A stretch of DNA of 47,219 nt from Flemingiibacterium sp045632605 (lineage in GTDB: Bacteria; Bacillota; Clostridia; Oscillospirales; CAG-272): assembly GCA_045632605.1 (NCBI GenBank), contig JAZQXA010000113.1, positions 1 through 47,219 of the forward strand, written 5' to 3'. Of this stretch, positions 1 through 7,985 are shown piece by piece; within the stretch, counting starts at the first letter, position 1; each line of letters starts with the position of its first letter. Below the pieces are notes generated by a model. That model had not been told where the DNA came from. It searched no databases and saw only the letters and a program-made list of their open reading frames with translations. Position numbers and translations under genes: made by a program.

Positions 1-629
1 TTAACAGTACCCACGATAACGATAACAGCAAGAGCCGTAATCATAACAACCGCCTGCATGAAATCGGAAATACTCTCTGCGAGAAATCCTCCGAGAATTG
101 TGTAAACAAGAACGAATACAGCACCGAGAATCATCATCGACTGATAGCTTGCCCCGAACAGAGTTGAGAAAAGCTTACCGCAGGTTACAAAGCAGCTTGA
201 AGCGTAAACAGTAAAGAACACGAGAATAAACGCCGCCGCAATAAACATAATGGTCTTTTTCTTTTCGCGGAAACGGTTTGAGAAAAATTCGGGAAGCGTG
301 ATTGAGTTGTTAGCACGTTCGCTGTACCGGCGCAGGCGCTTTGAAACGATAAGCCAGTTGAGATATGTACCGAGTGCAAGACCAATTGCCGTCCATGCCG
401 CATCTGCAAGACCGCACCAGTATGCAACACCCGGGAGTCCCATGAGAAGCCATCCGCTCATGTCAGATGCTTCGGCACTCATTGCCGTAACCCAAGGACC
501 GAGTGAGCGTCCGCCGAGATAATACTCCTCGGAGCTCTTGTTTGCTCTTTTTGCATAGTAGACACCTATCAGGATAACAGCTGCCATATAAATTATCATC
601 GCAATAAGTATCTGAATGTCACCGTTCAT
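1..629 (-). CDS. putP: Sodium/solute symporter, PutP-like (5' part, cut by window edge)
   Basis: This is the N-terminal 209 codons of a sodium:solute symporter (SSS family), most like the sodium/proline symporter PutP; the rest lies beyond base 1. The protein starts MNGDIQILIAMIIYMAAVIL, has a first membrane helix, then SSEEYYLGGRSLGPWVTAMS. This is the family hallmark at the end of helix 1 and start of helix 2 (EYYLGGR, SAEASDMSGW). Further hydrophobic helices follow, and the family-type motif ESISDFMQAVVM is present near the cut. A GGAGG lies about 9 bases before the ATG at 629. Family knowledge implies sodium-coupled uptake of proline or a similar small solute. The exact substrate cannot be read from a partial protein. 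It is read leftward and has its own promoter. Confidence 0.88.
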   Translation of the reverse strand, partial: MNGDIQILIAMIIYMAAVILIGVYYAKRANKSSEEYYLGGRSLGPWVTAMSAEASDMSGWLLMGLPGVAYWCGLADAAWTAIGLALGTYLNWLIVSKRLRRYSERANNSITLPEFFSNRFREKKKTIMFIAAAFILVFFTVYASSCFVTCGKLFSTLFGASYQSMMILGAVFVLVYTILGGFLAESISDFMQAVVMITALAVIVIVGTV

Positions 630-687
630 ATGTTGAACCTCCAAGAAAAATGAATTTAATCTATGTTTTTCGACACAAATTTATATT

Positions 688-716
688 ATTATAACATATT
701 AGTGTGATAAAATCAA
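688..716 (-). promoter_or_regulatory. Promoter of the putP-like gene
   Basis: On the minus strand there is a -35 TTGATT (711-716), a 17-base spacer and a perfect -10 TATAAT (688-693). It gives an untranslated leader of about 50 bases before the symporter ATG at 629. Confidence 0.65.
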
Positions 717-743
717 TAGTTTTTTCAAAATTTTATTGATATT

Positions 744-2318
744 TTATTTTTCTGTAGGCAAAGTCAGGACTGATTTGCTAAGGCAGACTGTATTATGGGC
801 AATTTTAGCAGTGGTCTGCTCAGAGAATAATCCCTTGTTATTGGTATGGCGAACATAATGATCGTTATCCGCCGAAGCAATATCTATGCGAAGCCGCTCA
901 CCTTTTTTAATTAAAAATGCGTGTTCGTCAAAGTTAAAATCAAGCGTTACCTCGCTGTTCGGCGTATAATCCCCGAGCTGATGGCAAAGCGAAGTGATAT
1001 CGTCACGAAGCCCATAGTCGCCCTGCTCTTTTGTCAGGCTGACACGGACATAAAAACAGGTATCCTCCGCATCGGAGCTGACCGTAAGACGCGCTGACAT
1101 CTTGCCTTTTACGAATACATCCTTTTCAAACGGCTCGGTATAAACGCTGACAATATCATATCTTGAATAGGGCTTATCCTGGAACATCGCACCGCCGAAT
1201 GCCGCCGAAAGCCCCCCCCTAAATGACGGTGGGTCAAAAGGATTATATGTGTAAGTCGCAGTTTCTTTGCCAAGCACAAGGTTAAGTTTCTCTTCGCCTG
1301 ATGAAAAATCGTCAGCCGCCCATTTATTCTCAAACAAACGGTAATATGTAACCTTTCCCTGCTCAACCGGAGATTTTTCACGAACTCCTCTTAAATAGTC
1401 AAACCAATCAAGGTCATACTCCGCACCAAAAGCTTCTTCGCGCTTACCGTTCGGGAACACAATCGAATTTGCGGCATCACAGGAGTCACCGTGGTCATAC
1501 GGTGAAACGATAAACGCCGATCTCGCCTTGCTCTCCTTGCTCATACTGTTCCACATATCGAACATTCCGCCGGTGTAAATATCATAGAAGCCATCATTGA
1601 AAAGTACCGGGAAATTAATGTTATCCGTAGCACCGCGTGCATCGCTTCCGCCGGCTCTCGTATTCCAGAAAGGATCGTCACGCTTCGGCGCTTTAAGCAT
1701 ATCATCAAAATCGGCAATGCTCTCGCCGAACACCGTTTTGGTGAAATCGGAAAGCGGAAGCATATCGAAGGTTTTCATGGTATAATTCTTTTGCGGCTTC
1801 AGCTTCGCTTTGTACATAGTTGTGTACCAATTTCCGTGAAGTGCCTTTTTGAAGAAGCCGTTGCGGTAACAGATATTGTAACGCTCTGTATCCTGAACAC
1901 CGAAATATGCGCCCTTTATATCATCGCCGTACGGTGCTGCGGTATAATGTACCGAGCAAGGATAGCTTGAACCCCACAGGAAGATTTCTCCGTTATAAAA
2001 ATTCTGTTTTCTTATCCAGTCGTAAAGCGAACGGCTGTCCTCACGCTCATTAATATAAGGAACACAGTCACCGCTGCTTTTTCCGCGTCCGCGGCAGTGC
2101 TGAATAACAACCGCATATCCTCTCTTCAGCCAATTCTTATGCTCGCCGAGTGCTTCTGATTCATAATCGGCATCGGTGTAATTTTCAAAAGCATCTATAT
2201 AAGGCGTACGCCGAACAATTACCGGAAATTTCCCTCCTTTTTCAGGAAGAAGAACAGCGGTATAAAGCTTTGCCATGCGGTTTTCAATATATTCTGAATA
2301 AGCTGTATATGATAACAT
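744..2318 (-). CDS. CocE/NonD family alpha/beta hydrolase (S15-type acyl hydrolase)
   Basis: This 524-residue cytoplasmic hydrolase belongs to the CocE/X-Pro dipeptidyl-peptidase (S15) family. The N-terminal alpha/beta-hydrolase domain has the oxyanion-type stretch RRTPY (36-40) and QHCRGRGKSSG (73-83). The nucleophile elbow is WGSSYP with Ser118, the acid is Asp246 in GFYDIY, and the base is His276 in SPYDHG, so the triad is complete. The last third matches the beta-sandwich X-Pro C-terminal domain (LRIDIASADNDHYVRHTNN). No signal peptide is seen. Real substrates in this family include acylated small molecules, glutaryl-cephalosporin-type amides and peptides; the substrate here is unknown. 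It lies downstream of the short-chain dehydrogenase but has its own strong promoter and a hairpin in between, so it may be expressed with or apart from it. Confidence 0.85.
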   Translation of the reverse strand: MLSYTAYSEYIENRMAKLYTAVLLPEKGGKFPVIVRRTPYIDAFENYTDADYESEALGEHKNWLKRGYAVVIQHCRGRGKSSGDCVPYINEREDSRSLYDWIRKQNFYNGEIFLWGSSYPCSVHYTAAPYGDDIKGAYFGVQDTERYNICYRNGFFKKALHGNWYTTMYKAKLKPQKNYTMKTFDMLPLSDFTKTVFGESIADFDDMLKAPKRDDPFWNTRAGGSDARGATDNINFPVLFNDGFYDIYTGGMFDMWNSMSKESKARSAFIVSPYDHGDSCDAANSIVFPNGKREEAFGAEYDLDWFDYLRGVREKSPVEQGKVTYYRLFENKWAADDFSSGEEKLNLVLGKETATYTYNPFDPPSFRGGLSAAFGGAMFQDKPYSRYDIVSVYTEPFEKDVFVKGKMSARLTVSSDAEDTCFYVRVSLTKEQGDYGLRDDITSLCHQLGDYTPNSEVTLDFNFDEHAFLIKKGERLRIDIASADNDHYVRHTNNKGLFSEQTTAKIAHNTVCLSKSVLTLPTEK

Positions 2319-2357
2319 ATTACTTTTTTACCTCTCAAAAATATTATATTTATGAAA

Positions 2358-2386
2358 AGTATATCACACCGCTCCGCATTTGTCAA
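2358..2386 (-). promoter_or_regulatory. Promoter of the CocE-type hydrolase
   Basis: On the minus strand there is a consensus -35 TTGACA (2381-2386), a 17-base spacer and a -10 TATACT (2358-2363). It lies just after the hairpin that follows the dehydrogenase gene. Confidence 0.7.
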
Positions 2387-2398
2387 TAAAAATGAAGA

Positions 2399-2421
2399 AA
2401 CGCCCCTAAAAACGGAGCGTT
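2399..2421 (-). terminator. Probable terminator after the dehydrogenase gene
   Basis: An 8-bp stem (AACGCTCC/GGGGCGTT read on the minus strand, one mismatch) is followed by a T-rich stretch. It lies 34 bases past the stop codon of the short-chain dehydrogenase. Confidence 0.5.
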
Positions 2422-2454
2422 CCTTATGTCAGAATGGTGCAGAAAAACGCGATA

Positions 2455-3240
2455 TTACCAAGCAGTCCAACCGCCGTCAACGACGATGTTGGAGCCTGTC
2501 ATAAATGTAGAAGCATCGGAAGCGAGAAGCAGAACAGCGCCTGCCATTTCGTAAGCCTTTCCGAAGCGACCGAGCATGGTCTTGTTCGAGAGTGCCTTGT
2601 TGAAATCAGGGTCCATAGCGTTTGCAGGGTTCGGGAACGGACCGGGGGTTACAGCGTTAACGCGAATGTTATATTCAGCAAGCGCACCTGCAGCATAGCG
2701 TGTAAGCTGTGCAACACCTGCTTTTGCAACACCGTAGTTCGGAGGCTGCTTCTGAGGGTTATCTCCGTAGATACGAAGGTCAGGCGAAACAAGACCGTAC
2801 ATCGAGCAGTAATTGATGATTGAACCGCCGCTATCCTTCATGTAAGGAATAATCTCACGAACTCCTCTGAAAACGCAGTGAAGCGAACCGTCGATACCCT
2901 TCTCCCAAATTTCATCACTCATAAACTCAAGATTGCTGTCTTTTCCGTATCCGGCACCGAAAGCGGCACAGTTTACAAGAACATCGATATGACCGTACTT
3001 TTCGGCAACAGCCTTAAAGCAAGCCTTGAACGATTCAGTAGAAGAAATGTCCAGCTTTATGAACATATCGTAGTATGTTTCCTGGCTTTCCCAACGTGTT
3101 TCACTCTCGCGGATATCAGTCGCAACAACTGTTGCACCGAAATCCTTGAGAATCTTGACGTTTTCAGAACCAAGATAACCGGTTGCACCGGTTACGATGC
3201 AGACCTTACCGGTGAGGTCAAATAATTTTTTGTAATCCAT
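2455..3240 (-). CDS. Short-chain dehydrogenase/reductase (SDR family)
   Basis: This is a 261-residue classical SDR oxidoreductase. The dinucleotide-binding motif is TGATGYLG near the N-terminus, and NCAA follows the Rossmann beta-4 strand. The catalytic residues are Ser in INYCSMYG and Tyr/Lys in NYGVAKAG. PGPFPNP follows beta-6, and the C-terminus reads TGSNIVVDGGWTAW, typical of gluconate 5-dehydrogenase/3-oxoacyl-ACP-reductase-like members. The start at 3240 was chosen over an upstream in-frame start at 3297 because GAAAGGGG sits 7 bases before it and the -10 box overlaps the longer version. It is divergent from an AraC regulator, which suggests control by an imported or catabolic substrate, perhaps a sugar acid. 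The precise substrate is not readable. Confidence 0.88.
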   Translation of the reverse strand: MDYKKLFDLTGKVCIVTGATGYLGSENVKILKDFGATVVATDIRESETRWESQETYYDMFIKLDISSTESFKACFKAVAEKYGHIDVLVNCAAFGAGYGKDSNLEFMSDEIWEKGIDGSLHCVFRGVREIIPYMKDSGGSIINYCSMYGLVSPDLRIYGDNPQKQPPNYGVAKAGVAQLTRYAAGALAEYNIRVNAVTPGPFPNPANAMDPDFNKALSNKTMLGRFGKAYEMAGAVLLLASDASTFMTGSNIVVDGGWTAW

Positions 3241-3268
3241 TTTTATTCCCCTTTCAAGGTTTTTCTTA

Positions 3269-3297
3269 ATTATAATCCTTTGAAGGTGAAATATCAA
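3269..3297 (-). promoter_or_regulatory. Promoter of the SDR gene
   Basis: On the minus strand there is a -35 TTGATA (3292-3297), a 17-base spacer and a -10 TATAAT (3269-3274). A candidate operator half (3328-3347) begins 31 bases upstream of the -35 box. Confidence 0.7.
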
Positions 3298-3327
3298 TTT
3301 TTCATTCGGTCATATTTCGGCTGAATA

Positions 3328-3347
3328 TGTCCGAAAATCATAAATTC
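3328..3347 (+). promoter_or_regulatory. Candidate operator, direct-repeat copy 1
   Basis: The sequence TGTCCGAAAATCATAAATT occurs here and again at 3388 with one difference. Both lie in the divergent AraC/SDR intergenic region. This copy is also part of an imperfect palindrome, TCCGAA ... TTCGGA. It is a likely binding site for the adjacent AraC-type regulator. Confidence 0.5.
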
Positions 3348-3387
3348 GGATATTTTCTATTAGAGTCAGCCATTTTTTATTAAAAGT

Positions 3388-3407
3388 TGTCCGAAAATCG
3401 TAAATTT
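3388..3407 (+). promoter_or_regulatory. Candidate operator, direct-repeat copy 2
   Basis: This second copy reads TGTCCGAAAATCGTAAATT. It ends 14 bases before the -35 box of the AraC gene and is spaced exactly 60 bases from copy 1 in the same orientation. Confidence 0.5.
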
Positions 3408-3420
3408 CCCGAAAAAGCGG

Positions 3421-3449
3421 TTGACTTTAAAAAATTGCAGTGATATAAT
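3421..3449 (+). promoter_or_regulatory. Promoter of the AraC regulator gene
   Basis: There is a -35 TTGACT (3421-3426), a 17-base spacer and a -10 TATAAT (3444-3449). An AAGGAGGTG ribosome binding site follows just before the ATG. Confidence 0.7.
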
Positions 3450-3473
3450 TTTTATTAAGCAAGGAGGTGTCAT

Positions 3474-4328
3474 ATGGCATATTTTTCTCTTGATTTCCGT
3501 GTTGGAAAGCTTGTTTGTCAGATAGTAAGAATACAGTCTGAAATTACGCCGATTGATATAACAAATAAATATTATGAGCACCACCATTCCTGCCCGGAGC
3601 TCCACTATGTAGAAAAAGGCTATTGCGAATTCACCTGCCAGAAAAAGGTTTTCAAATTAAGTGCAGGCGATATCCTGATCATTCCCCCACGTGTCTATCA
3701 CCACGAAACACATATTTCGCAGGACATGAAGAAGCTTTGTCTGCTAATTGACATACTCACTCCTCCACAGGATGCAAGCACTCCCGACATGGCGTTTTAT
3801 AATCTCTTCTTCTCGGGAGAAGCATTGAAAACATCGGCAACACCCACTCTTGAACAAACGCTTGAGCGCATACACGGACTGCTTTGTGACCGTGAGCTTC
3901 AATATATTAACTCCGAACGAATGCGTGCGCTTTGCAATTTGTTTTTAGTAGATCTTTTTGAGCAAGCAGCAAGTACAGCACCGATTGAAGATATGCCGGA
4001 AAGTAAGCCATCACTTTCCGATGAATATATAATCGATACGTTCATGGCACTGAAGTTCATGCCAAAATCGTCCATCGAAGAGCTTGCCAAGGAGCTTCAT
4101 GTCAGCGAAAGACATCTATCACGTTTAATAAAACAAAAATATCATATGAATTACCGTGAAAAATCAAAGGAAACCCGTCTTGAAATTGCAATGGGATTTC
4201 TCAGGGGAACAGATAAAAGCATCTCCGAAATCGCCGAGCTTCTCGGCTACAGCAATACATCCGCATTCAGCGCATTTATAAAGAACGCAACCGGCAAAAC
4301 TCCGAGCGAGATAAGAAAAGAAAAATAA
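3474..4328 (+). CDS. AraC family transcriptional regulator with cupin sensor
   Basis: This is a 284-residue AraC/XylS-type regulator. Residues about 20-90 form a cupin-like sensor: YYEHHHSCPELHYVEKGYCEF, then LSAGDILIIPPRVYHHE, the usual His-rich effector pocket. The C-terminal 100 residues carry the two helix-turn-helix units, SSIEELAKELHVSERHLSRLIKQKYHMNYREKSKETRLEIA and SISEIAELLGYSNTSAFSAFIKNATGKTPSEIRK. It is transcribed away from the SDR gene and very likely controls it, and possibly the CocE hydrolase, through the repeats at 3328 and 3388. The ligand is unknown; a sugar or sugar acid would be usual. Confidence 0.9.
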   Translation: MAYFSLDFRVGKLVCQIVRIQSEITPIDITNKYYEHHHSCPELHYVEKGYCEFTCQKKVFKLSAGDILIIPPRVYHHETHISQDMKKLCLLIDILTPPQDASTPDMAFYNLFFSGEALKTSATPTLEQTLERIHGLLCDRELQYINSERMRALCNLFLVDLFEQAASTAPIEDMPESKPSLSDEYIIDTFMALKFMPKSSIEELAKELHVSERHLSRLIKQKYHMNYREKSKETRLEIAMGFLRGTDKSISEIAELLGYSNTSAFSAFIKNATGKTPSEIRKEK

Positions 4329-4340
4329 TATAAATCACTA

Positions 4341-4371
4341 AAAAAACCACTTGATTAATCAAGTGGTTTTT
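4341..4371 (+). terminator. Terminator after the AraC gene
   Basis: A perfect palindromic stem (AAACCACTTGAT/ATCAAGTGGTTT) is followed by a T-run. It lies about 12 bases past the stop codon. Confidence 0.8.
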
Positions 4372-4464
4372 CATGTACATGGTCTATCACGTTTTGTGTC
4401 AGATATTTGAATCTTTGAGGCTTCAACGAGGCTATTTCACTTGTCCGAAGAGCAAATTTTGTTG

Positions 4465-4496
4465 AAAAAAGCACTTGCTTTCGCAAGTGCTTTTTT
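4465..4496 (-). terminator. Terminator of tRNA-Arg
   Basis: On the minus strand, AAAGCACTTGC, a short loop and GCAAGTGCTTT are followed by a T-run. The hairpin starts directly after the encoded CCA end of the tRNA. Confidence 0.8.
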
Positions 4497-4571
4497 GGCG
4501 CGCCTGGCAGGATTCGAACCTGCGACCTACCGGTTCGTAGCCGGGCACTCTATCCACTGAGCTACAAGCGC
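4496..4571 (-). tRNA. tRNA-Arg (anticodon ACG)
   Basis: This is a full 76-base cloverleaf on the minus strand. The 7-bp acceptor is GCGCTTG/CAGGCGC with one G-U pair, the D arm is GCTC...GAGT, the anticodon loop is CTACGAA, and the T arm is GCAGG TTCGAAT CCTGC. The discriminator is G, and CCA is encoded in the DNA. The ACG anticodon would be edited at A34 to inosine by TadA to read CGU/CGC/CGA, by analogy with other bacteria. The first anticodon-stem pair (27-43) appears to be a C-U mismatch. It stands alone and is followed by its own terminator. Confidence 0.96.
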
Positions 4572-4661
4572 GTACCGTCTTTTGACGACTGTTATATTAT
4601 AGCACAACTGAATCGCCTTGTCAAGGGGTTTTGATAAATTTCTCAACAATTTTTTTCGAAA

Positions 4662-4689
4662 TGAATTAAAGGTACAGAACAAGCATATA
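4662..4689 (+). promoter_or_regulatory. Possible sporulation-type promoter before the DUF3794-LysM gene
   Basis: TGAATT (4662-4667), 16 bases, then CATATA (4684-4689) loosely resembles sigma-G/sigma-E promoters (TGAATA and CATA boxes). No good vegetative sigma-A promoter was seen here. The assignment is weak and partly guided by the spore-type product. Confidence 0.25.
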
Positions 4690-4720
4690 TTTTTACAAAA
4701 ACCAAAAGGATGGTACCGTT

Positions 4721-6325
4721 ATGAAACAAGATAAAACTCCAAAATTTATTCAGCTTCCGACCTTCGACGGCGCAGTTCCGTCAGAACTGTCTGCGGATTA
4801 TATCCTGCCGGATACATATCCCGATGTAAAAAAAATACTCCGCGTACGTGCCCGTCCGGTTTTAATCGGCAGATATATTTCCGGACGCAAGCTTGAGTTT
4901 TCTGGTGCTGTTGATTACATTGTTCTTTTCTCTGCAGACTGTGAAAACGGCGAATCACTTCACTGCGTTCATTTTGCCGGAGAATTTGAATCGTCACTCG
5001 GAGAACTCGAAAACCTCGACAGCGCAGATATATGCCTAACCCCGCACATCGGCTCACTAAATGTACGCCTGTCAAATCCTCGCAAGCTCTCTATCCGCTG
5101 CACAGTTTCGACCGACGTAAAAATTGCCCCTATGCTTCCATGCACAGCGAAATGCGAGGGCGCACGCAGTCCCAAAGAAGAACTTGCACTTGAACGTCTT
5201 TGCGAAACAATAACTGCAAAACGGCAACGAACCTTTACTGCCGAACCGCTACGAATCAGTGAAAACATCGAGCCGGATTCAACTCTGCCGCCCATTGACG
5301 AAATCGTCACCTGCGATATTTCGCTTCATTTTCATGAAGCAAAACCAATTTATGCTGCAGACGATTTCACAGTTTCTCTGAAAGGTGAAGCAATTGTCGA
5401 TTTTCTTTATAAATCGCAGAGCGAAGCCGGCACTTACCGAAGCTTTTCAAGAAAGATACCGATTGCTTATATTGTCGGCGCCGAAGAATTCAAGGAAAGC
5501 TTTGCGGATTGCCGTCCTGAAACAATTACTGCATATGCTTCGGCTGTACCAACTGAAATCAATGCGGTTGTTACCGAAAACAGCTATGGTGAGCGAAGAA
5601 TCATCGAGCTTGACATAACTGCAGATGTGAATATGCACATCATCGGCGGCGAGGAAATACCGCTGACACTTGATGCCTATTCTGTGGAGCGTGACTCGGA
5701 ATGTATTATGAACGACATCGACTGTGAAGCTCCCGGCAAAGTGATTTTCTCCAATTTTTCGATAAGCGAAAATTTACCGCTTGAAGGTATAAATCTCCCG
5801 GATGGAGCATCAGTAGTCGATGCTTCTGCCTCTGTCAATACAACTTCGGTTTCGATAGAACGAGGCCGTGCAGTAATTAACGGCGCCGCCGCAGTATCAT
5901 GTATATTCACAGACAGTTCCGGTTGCTTTTCGTCAAATGATTTCACAGTACCGCTTCGCTGTGAAATGAGCGCTGGTGAGATAAATGAGCCGTTTGCATC
6001 GCATTGCTTGGCAAATGTTTCAGACCTGCGTACAAGACTTGACAGCGACCACATTTCATTCGACTTTGAGATTTCGCTCTGCACAGAATTATTCGAGCGT
6101 TCACGACGCCGTACCGTCGAAACAGTGAAGCTGATCGGTGAAGCGCATACAGCACCCCGTGAATCGGCATTAACACTCTGCTATCCTTCAAAATCCGACA
6201 CTCTTTGGAATGTTGCCAAACGCTACAACACCACAGTCAGTGCGCTCGAAGCCGCAAATCGCCCAAACTCGCGTGTACTGCTTATTCCGTGTGCAGCACC
6301 GCACACATTCGTGATTGATGCTTAA
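4721..6325 (+). CDS. DUF3794 and LysM domain spore-type protein
   Basis: This 534-residue protein has the DUF3794 architecture found in clostridial sporulation/coat-associated proteins. The N-terminus (ADYILPDTYPDVKKILRVRARPVLIGRYISGRKLEFSG, quoted here only as a region) carries the family signature LPDxxPDVxKIL. DUF3794-like beta-rich units repeat through the middle. A LysM module closes the protein (about 482-524: SDTLWNVAKRYNTTVSALEAAN ... VLLIP region), which binds peptidoglycan-type glycans. There is no signal peptide, which fits delivery from the mother-cell cytoplasm to the spore surface. AAGGAT precedes the ATG. It stands alone between tRNA-Arg and pyrB. Function beyond a spore envelope role is inference. 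Confidence 0.8.
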   Translation: MKQDKTPKFIQLPTFDGAVPSELSADYILPDTYPDVKKILRVRARPVLIGRYISGRKLEFSGAVDYIVLFSADCENGESLHCVHFAGEFESSLGELENLDSADICLTPHIGSLNVRLSNPRKLSIRCTVSTDVKIAPMLPCTAKCEGARSPKEELALERLCETITAKRQRTFTAEPLRISENIEPDSTLPPIDEIVTCDISLHFHEAKPIYAADDFTVSLKGEAIVDFLYKSQSEAGTYRSFSRKIPIAYIVGAEEFKESFADCRPETITAYASAVPTEINAVVTENSYGERRIIELDITADVNMHIIGGEEIPLTLDAYSVERDSECIMNDIDCEAPGKVIFSNFSISENLPLEGINLPDGASVVDASASVNTTSVSIERGRAVINGAAAVSCIFTDSSGCFSSNDFTVPLRCEMSAGEINEPFASHCLANVSDLRTRLDSDHISFDFEISLCTELFERSRRRTVETVKLIGEAHTAPRESALTLCYPSKSDTLWNVAKRYNTTVSALEAANRPNSRVLLIPCAAPHTFVIDA

Positions 6326-6337
6326 CCAATAAAATTC

Positions 6338-6372
6338 TGCCTCCGATACATAGTTTATCGGAGGCAATTTTT
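6338..6372. terminator. Shared terminator between the DUF3794 gene and pyrB
   Basis: An 11-bp perfect stem (TGCCTCCGATA/TATCGGAGGCA) has a T-run on the plus side and A/T-rich sequence on the other. It serves two convergent genes. Confidence 0.82.
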
Positions 6373-7440
6373 TTATTTTATTTCGTGGTCACAGTAATTG
6401 CAGCGTACCTCACCGTCAATTTCCTTTATCAGGCGGGGCAAATATTTTTCATGGTTTGAAATGCAGCGCGGATTGGTGCAGAACGCTTTTTCGGGAAGCG
6501 GATATGCCGGAGCACGTCCGGTACGCTCTGCCATAACGAGCCTTGCAACAAGCGCCATGCGGATGAACATACCGTTCTCTGCCTGCTCAAAATAAACACA
6601 TCTCGGGTCATCGTCAAGCTCATATGCAATCTCATCAACCTTTGGAAGCGGATGAAGCACAGCAAGGTCAGGTTTGGCAAGCTGCATTTTATCGGAAGTC
6701 AAGCGATAAACACCAGCCTGACGGGCATAAGCCTCAGGCGAGGGAAAACGCTCTCTTTGTATGCGCGTCATATAAAGAACATCAAGCTCACCGATGCATT
6801 CTTCAAGAGTCGAAACCTCTTTTATCTCACAGCCGTTTGCTATAAGCTCATCGGTGACATAAGACGGAAGCTTAAGTTCAGGAGTTGAAATCAAAACGAA
6901 ACGGTTGCCCTCAAAACGCATCAGAGCACGCAAAAGCGAATGTACAGTACGTCCGTTGAGTAAGTCACCGCAAAAACCGACGGTAAGACCGCTTGTTTTA
7001 CCTTTAAGCTCAGATATGGTCATAAGGTCAGTAAGCGTCTGTGTCGGATGAAGATGACCGCCGTCGCCAGCGTTAATGACCGGAACATGAGAATAAAGGC
7101 TTGAAGCAAACGCCGCCCCCTCGACAGGATGACGTATAACAACAATATCCGCATAACCACTGACAATTTTAACAGTATCTCGGAGAGTTTCGCCTTTTGA
7201 AACCGAACTGGAGTTGGGGTCAGAGAAGCCAATAACCTTTCCGCCGAGTCGCATCATCGCTGTCTGGAACGACATCTGTGTTCTCGTGGACGGCTCATAG
7301 AAAAGCGTTGCCATAATTCTTCCCTTGCAGACATCTCGATACTCTGCCGGGGATTTTTTTATTCTGAAAGCGAGAGTGCGAAGCTCTTCCCACTCGTCAA
7401 GAGTCATATCATTAAAATCTATCAGGTTTCTGATTTTCAT
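6373..7440 (-). CDS. pyrB: Aspartate carbamoyltransferase with fused PyrI-type zinc knuckle
   Basis: This enzyme condenses carbamoyl phosphate with aspartate in pyrimidine synthesis. Catalytic motifs are present: PSTRT (50-54), SKGETLRDT with Lys82, IRHPVEGA (102-109), GDGGHLHPTQTLTDL (125-139) and HPLPKVDEI. The last position of the usual STRTR motif is Gln55 instead of Arg. After about residue 310 the chain continues for some 45 residues with CTNPRC (Cys321, Cys326) and CNYC (Cys347, Cys350). This matches the zinc-binding part of the regulatory chain PyrI (C-x4-C ... C-x2-C). The allosteric nucleotide-binding domain of PyrI is absent. AAGGAGAG precedes the ATG. It is the last gene of GNAT-aroK-pyrB (13-base gap from aroK). 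Confidence 0.93.
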   Translation of the reverse strand: MKIRNLIDFNDMTLDEWEELRTLAFRIKKSPAEYRDVCKGRIMATLFYEPSTRTQMSFQTAMMRLGGKVIGFSDPNSSSVSKGETLRDTVKIVSGYADIVVIRHPVEGAAFASSLYSHVPVINAGDGGHLHPTQTLTDLMTISELKGKTSGLTVGFCGDLLNGRTVHSLLRALMRFEGNRFVLISTPELKLPSYVTDELIANGCEIKEVSTLEECIGELDVLYMTRIQRERFPSPEAYARQAGVYRLTSDKMQLAKPDLAVLHPLPKVDEIAYELDDDPRCVYFEQAENGMFIRMALVARLVMAERTGRAPAYPLPEKAFCTNPRCISNHEKYLPRLIKEIDGEVRCNYCDHEIK

Positions 7441-7453
7441 AACTTCTCTCCTT

Positions 7454-7969
7454 TTAAATCAATTCAAGTTTTTTTATTATTGCCGCAGCTGTACGCTGCG
7501 GAAATGCGTTATAAAATGAATAGTGTGCAGTCTTTCTGTAAATCGGATATCTTACTTCAAGCAATTTCTTGTAATTGTTAATATCCCCGTTTATCGGCGG
7601 ACGCATAATGACGTTCTTGTCCGCCGCAACACTGTCGGCACTACGCCTTAACCACACAACTGTGGTCTTTTCGAAGATAAGCTCCCGGCTCGCTTCATAT
7701 GTTGGAACACCGCCGCCGCATGAAAGAATCATAAGAGCGTCCCCGAATTCAGCTATTATATCCGAAAGCGTTTCAAATTCAATCCGGCGGAATTCCGCCT
7801 CGCCTTTTTCTGAAAATATTTTTTTTATCTCACCGTGACGTGAAACAATTTCATCGTCGAGGTCAACGAGCCGCGCTCCGATTTTTCTTGCGAGTATCCG
7901 TCCGACACTCGATTTTCCGCAGCCGGTCATACCAATAAGCGAAATTATATTATTCTTTATCTCTGTCAT
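7454..7969 (-). CDS. aroK: Shikimate kinase
   Basis: This 171-residue kinase phosphorylates shikimate at O3 in the chorismate pathway. The P-loop is GMTGCGKS (13-20). The shikimate-binding Asp lies in VDLDDEI, the FSEKGEAEFRRIE segment holds the conserved substrate Arg, and SCGGGVPT is the GGG shikimate site. The lid Arg region is RRSADSV...MRPPI. Length is normal for the family. GAGGAAA precedes the ATG. It lies 16 bases after the GNAT gene and just ahead of pyrB, so the three are probably one transcript. Confidence 0.93.
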   Translation of the reverse strand: MTEIKNNIISLIGMTGCGKSSVGRILARKIGARLVDLDDEIVSRHGEIKKIFSEKGEAEFRRIEFETLSDIIAEFGDALMILSCGGGVPTYEASRELIFEKTTVVWLRRSADSVAADKNVIMRPPINGDINNYKKLLEVRYPIYRKTAHYSFYNAFPQRTAAAIIKKLELI

Positions 7970-7985
7970 GATTTCCTCGGAAATA

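Noticed and set aside
2150..2389. Plus-strand frames inside the CocE, dehydrogenase, lysS and dnaK genes
   Set aside because: They lack ribosome binding sites and recognisable domains and lie opposite well-supported genes.
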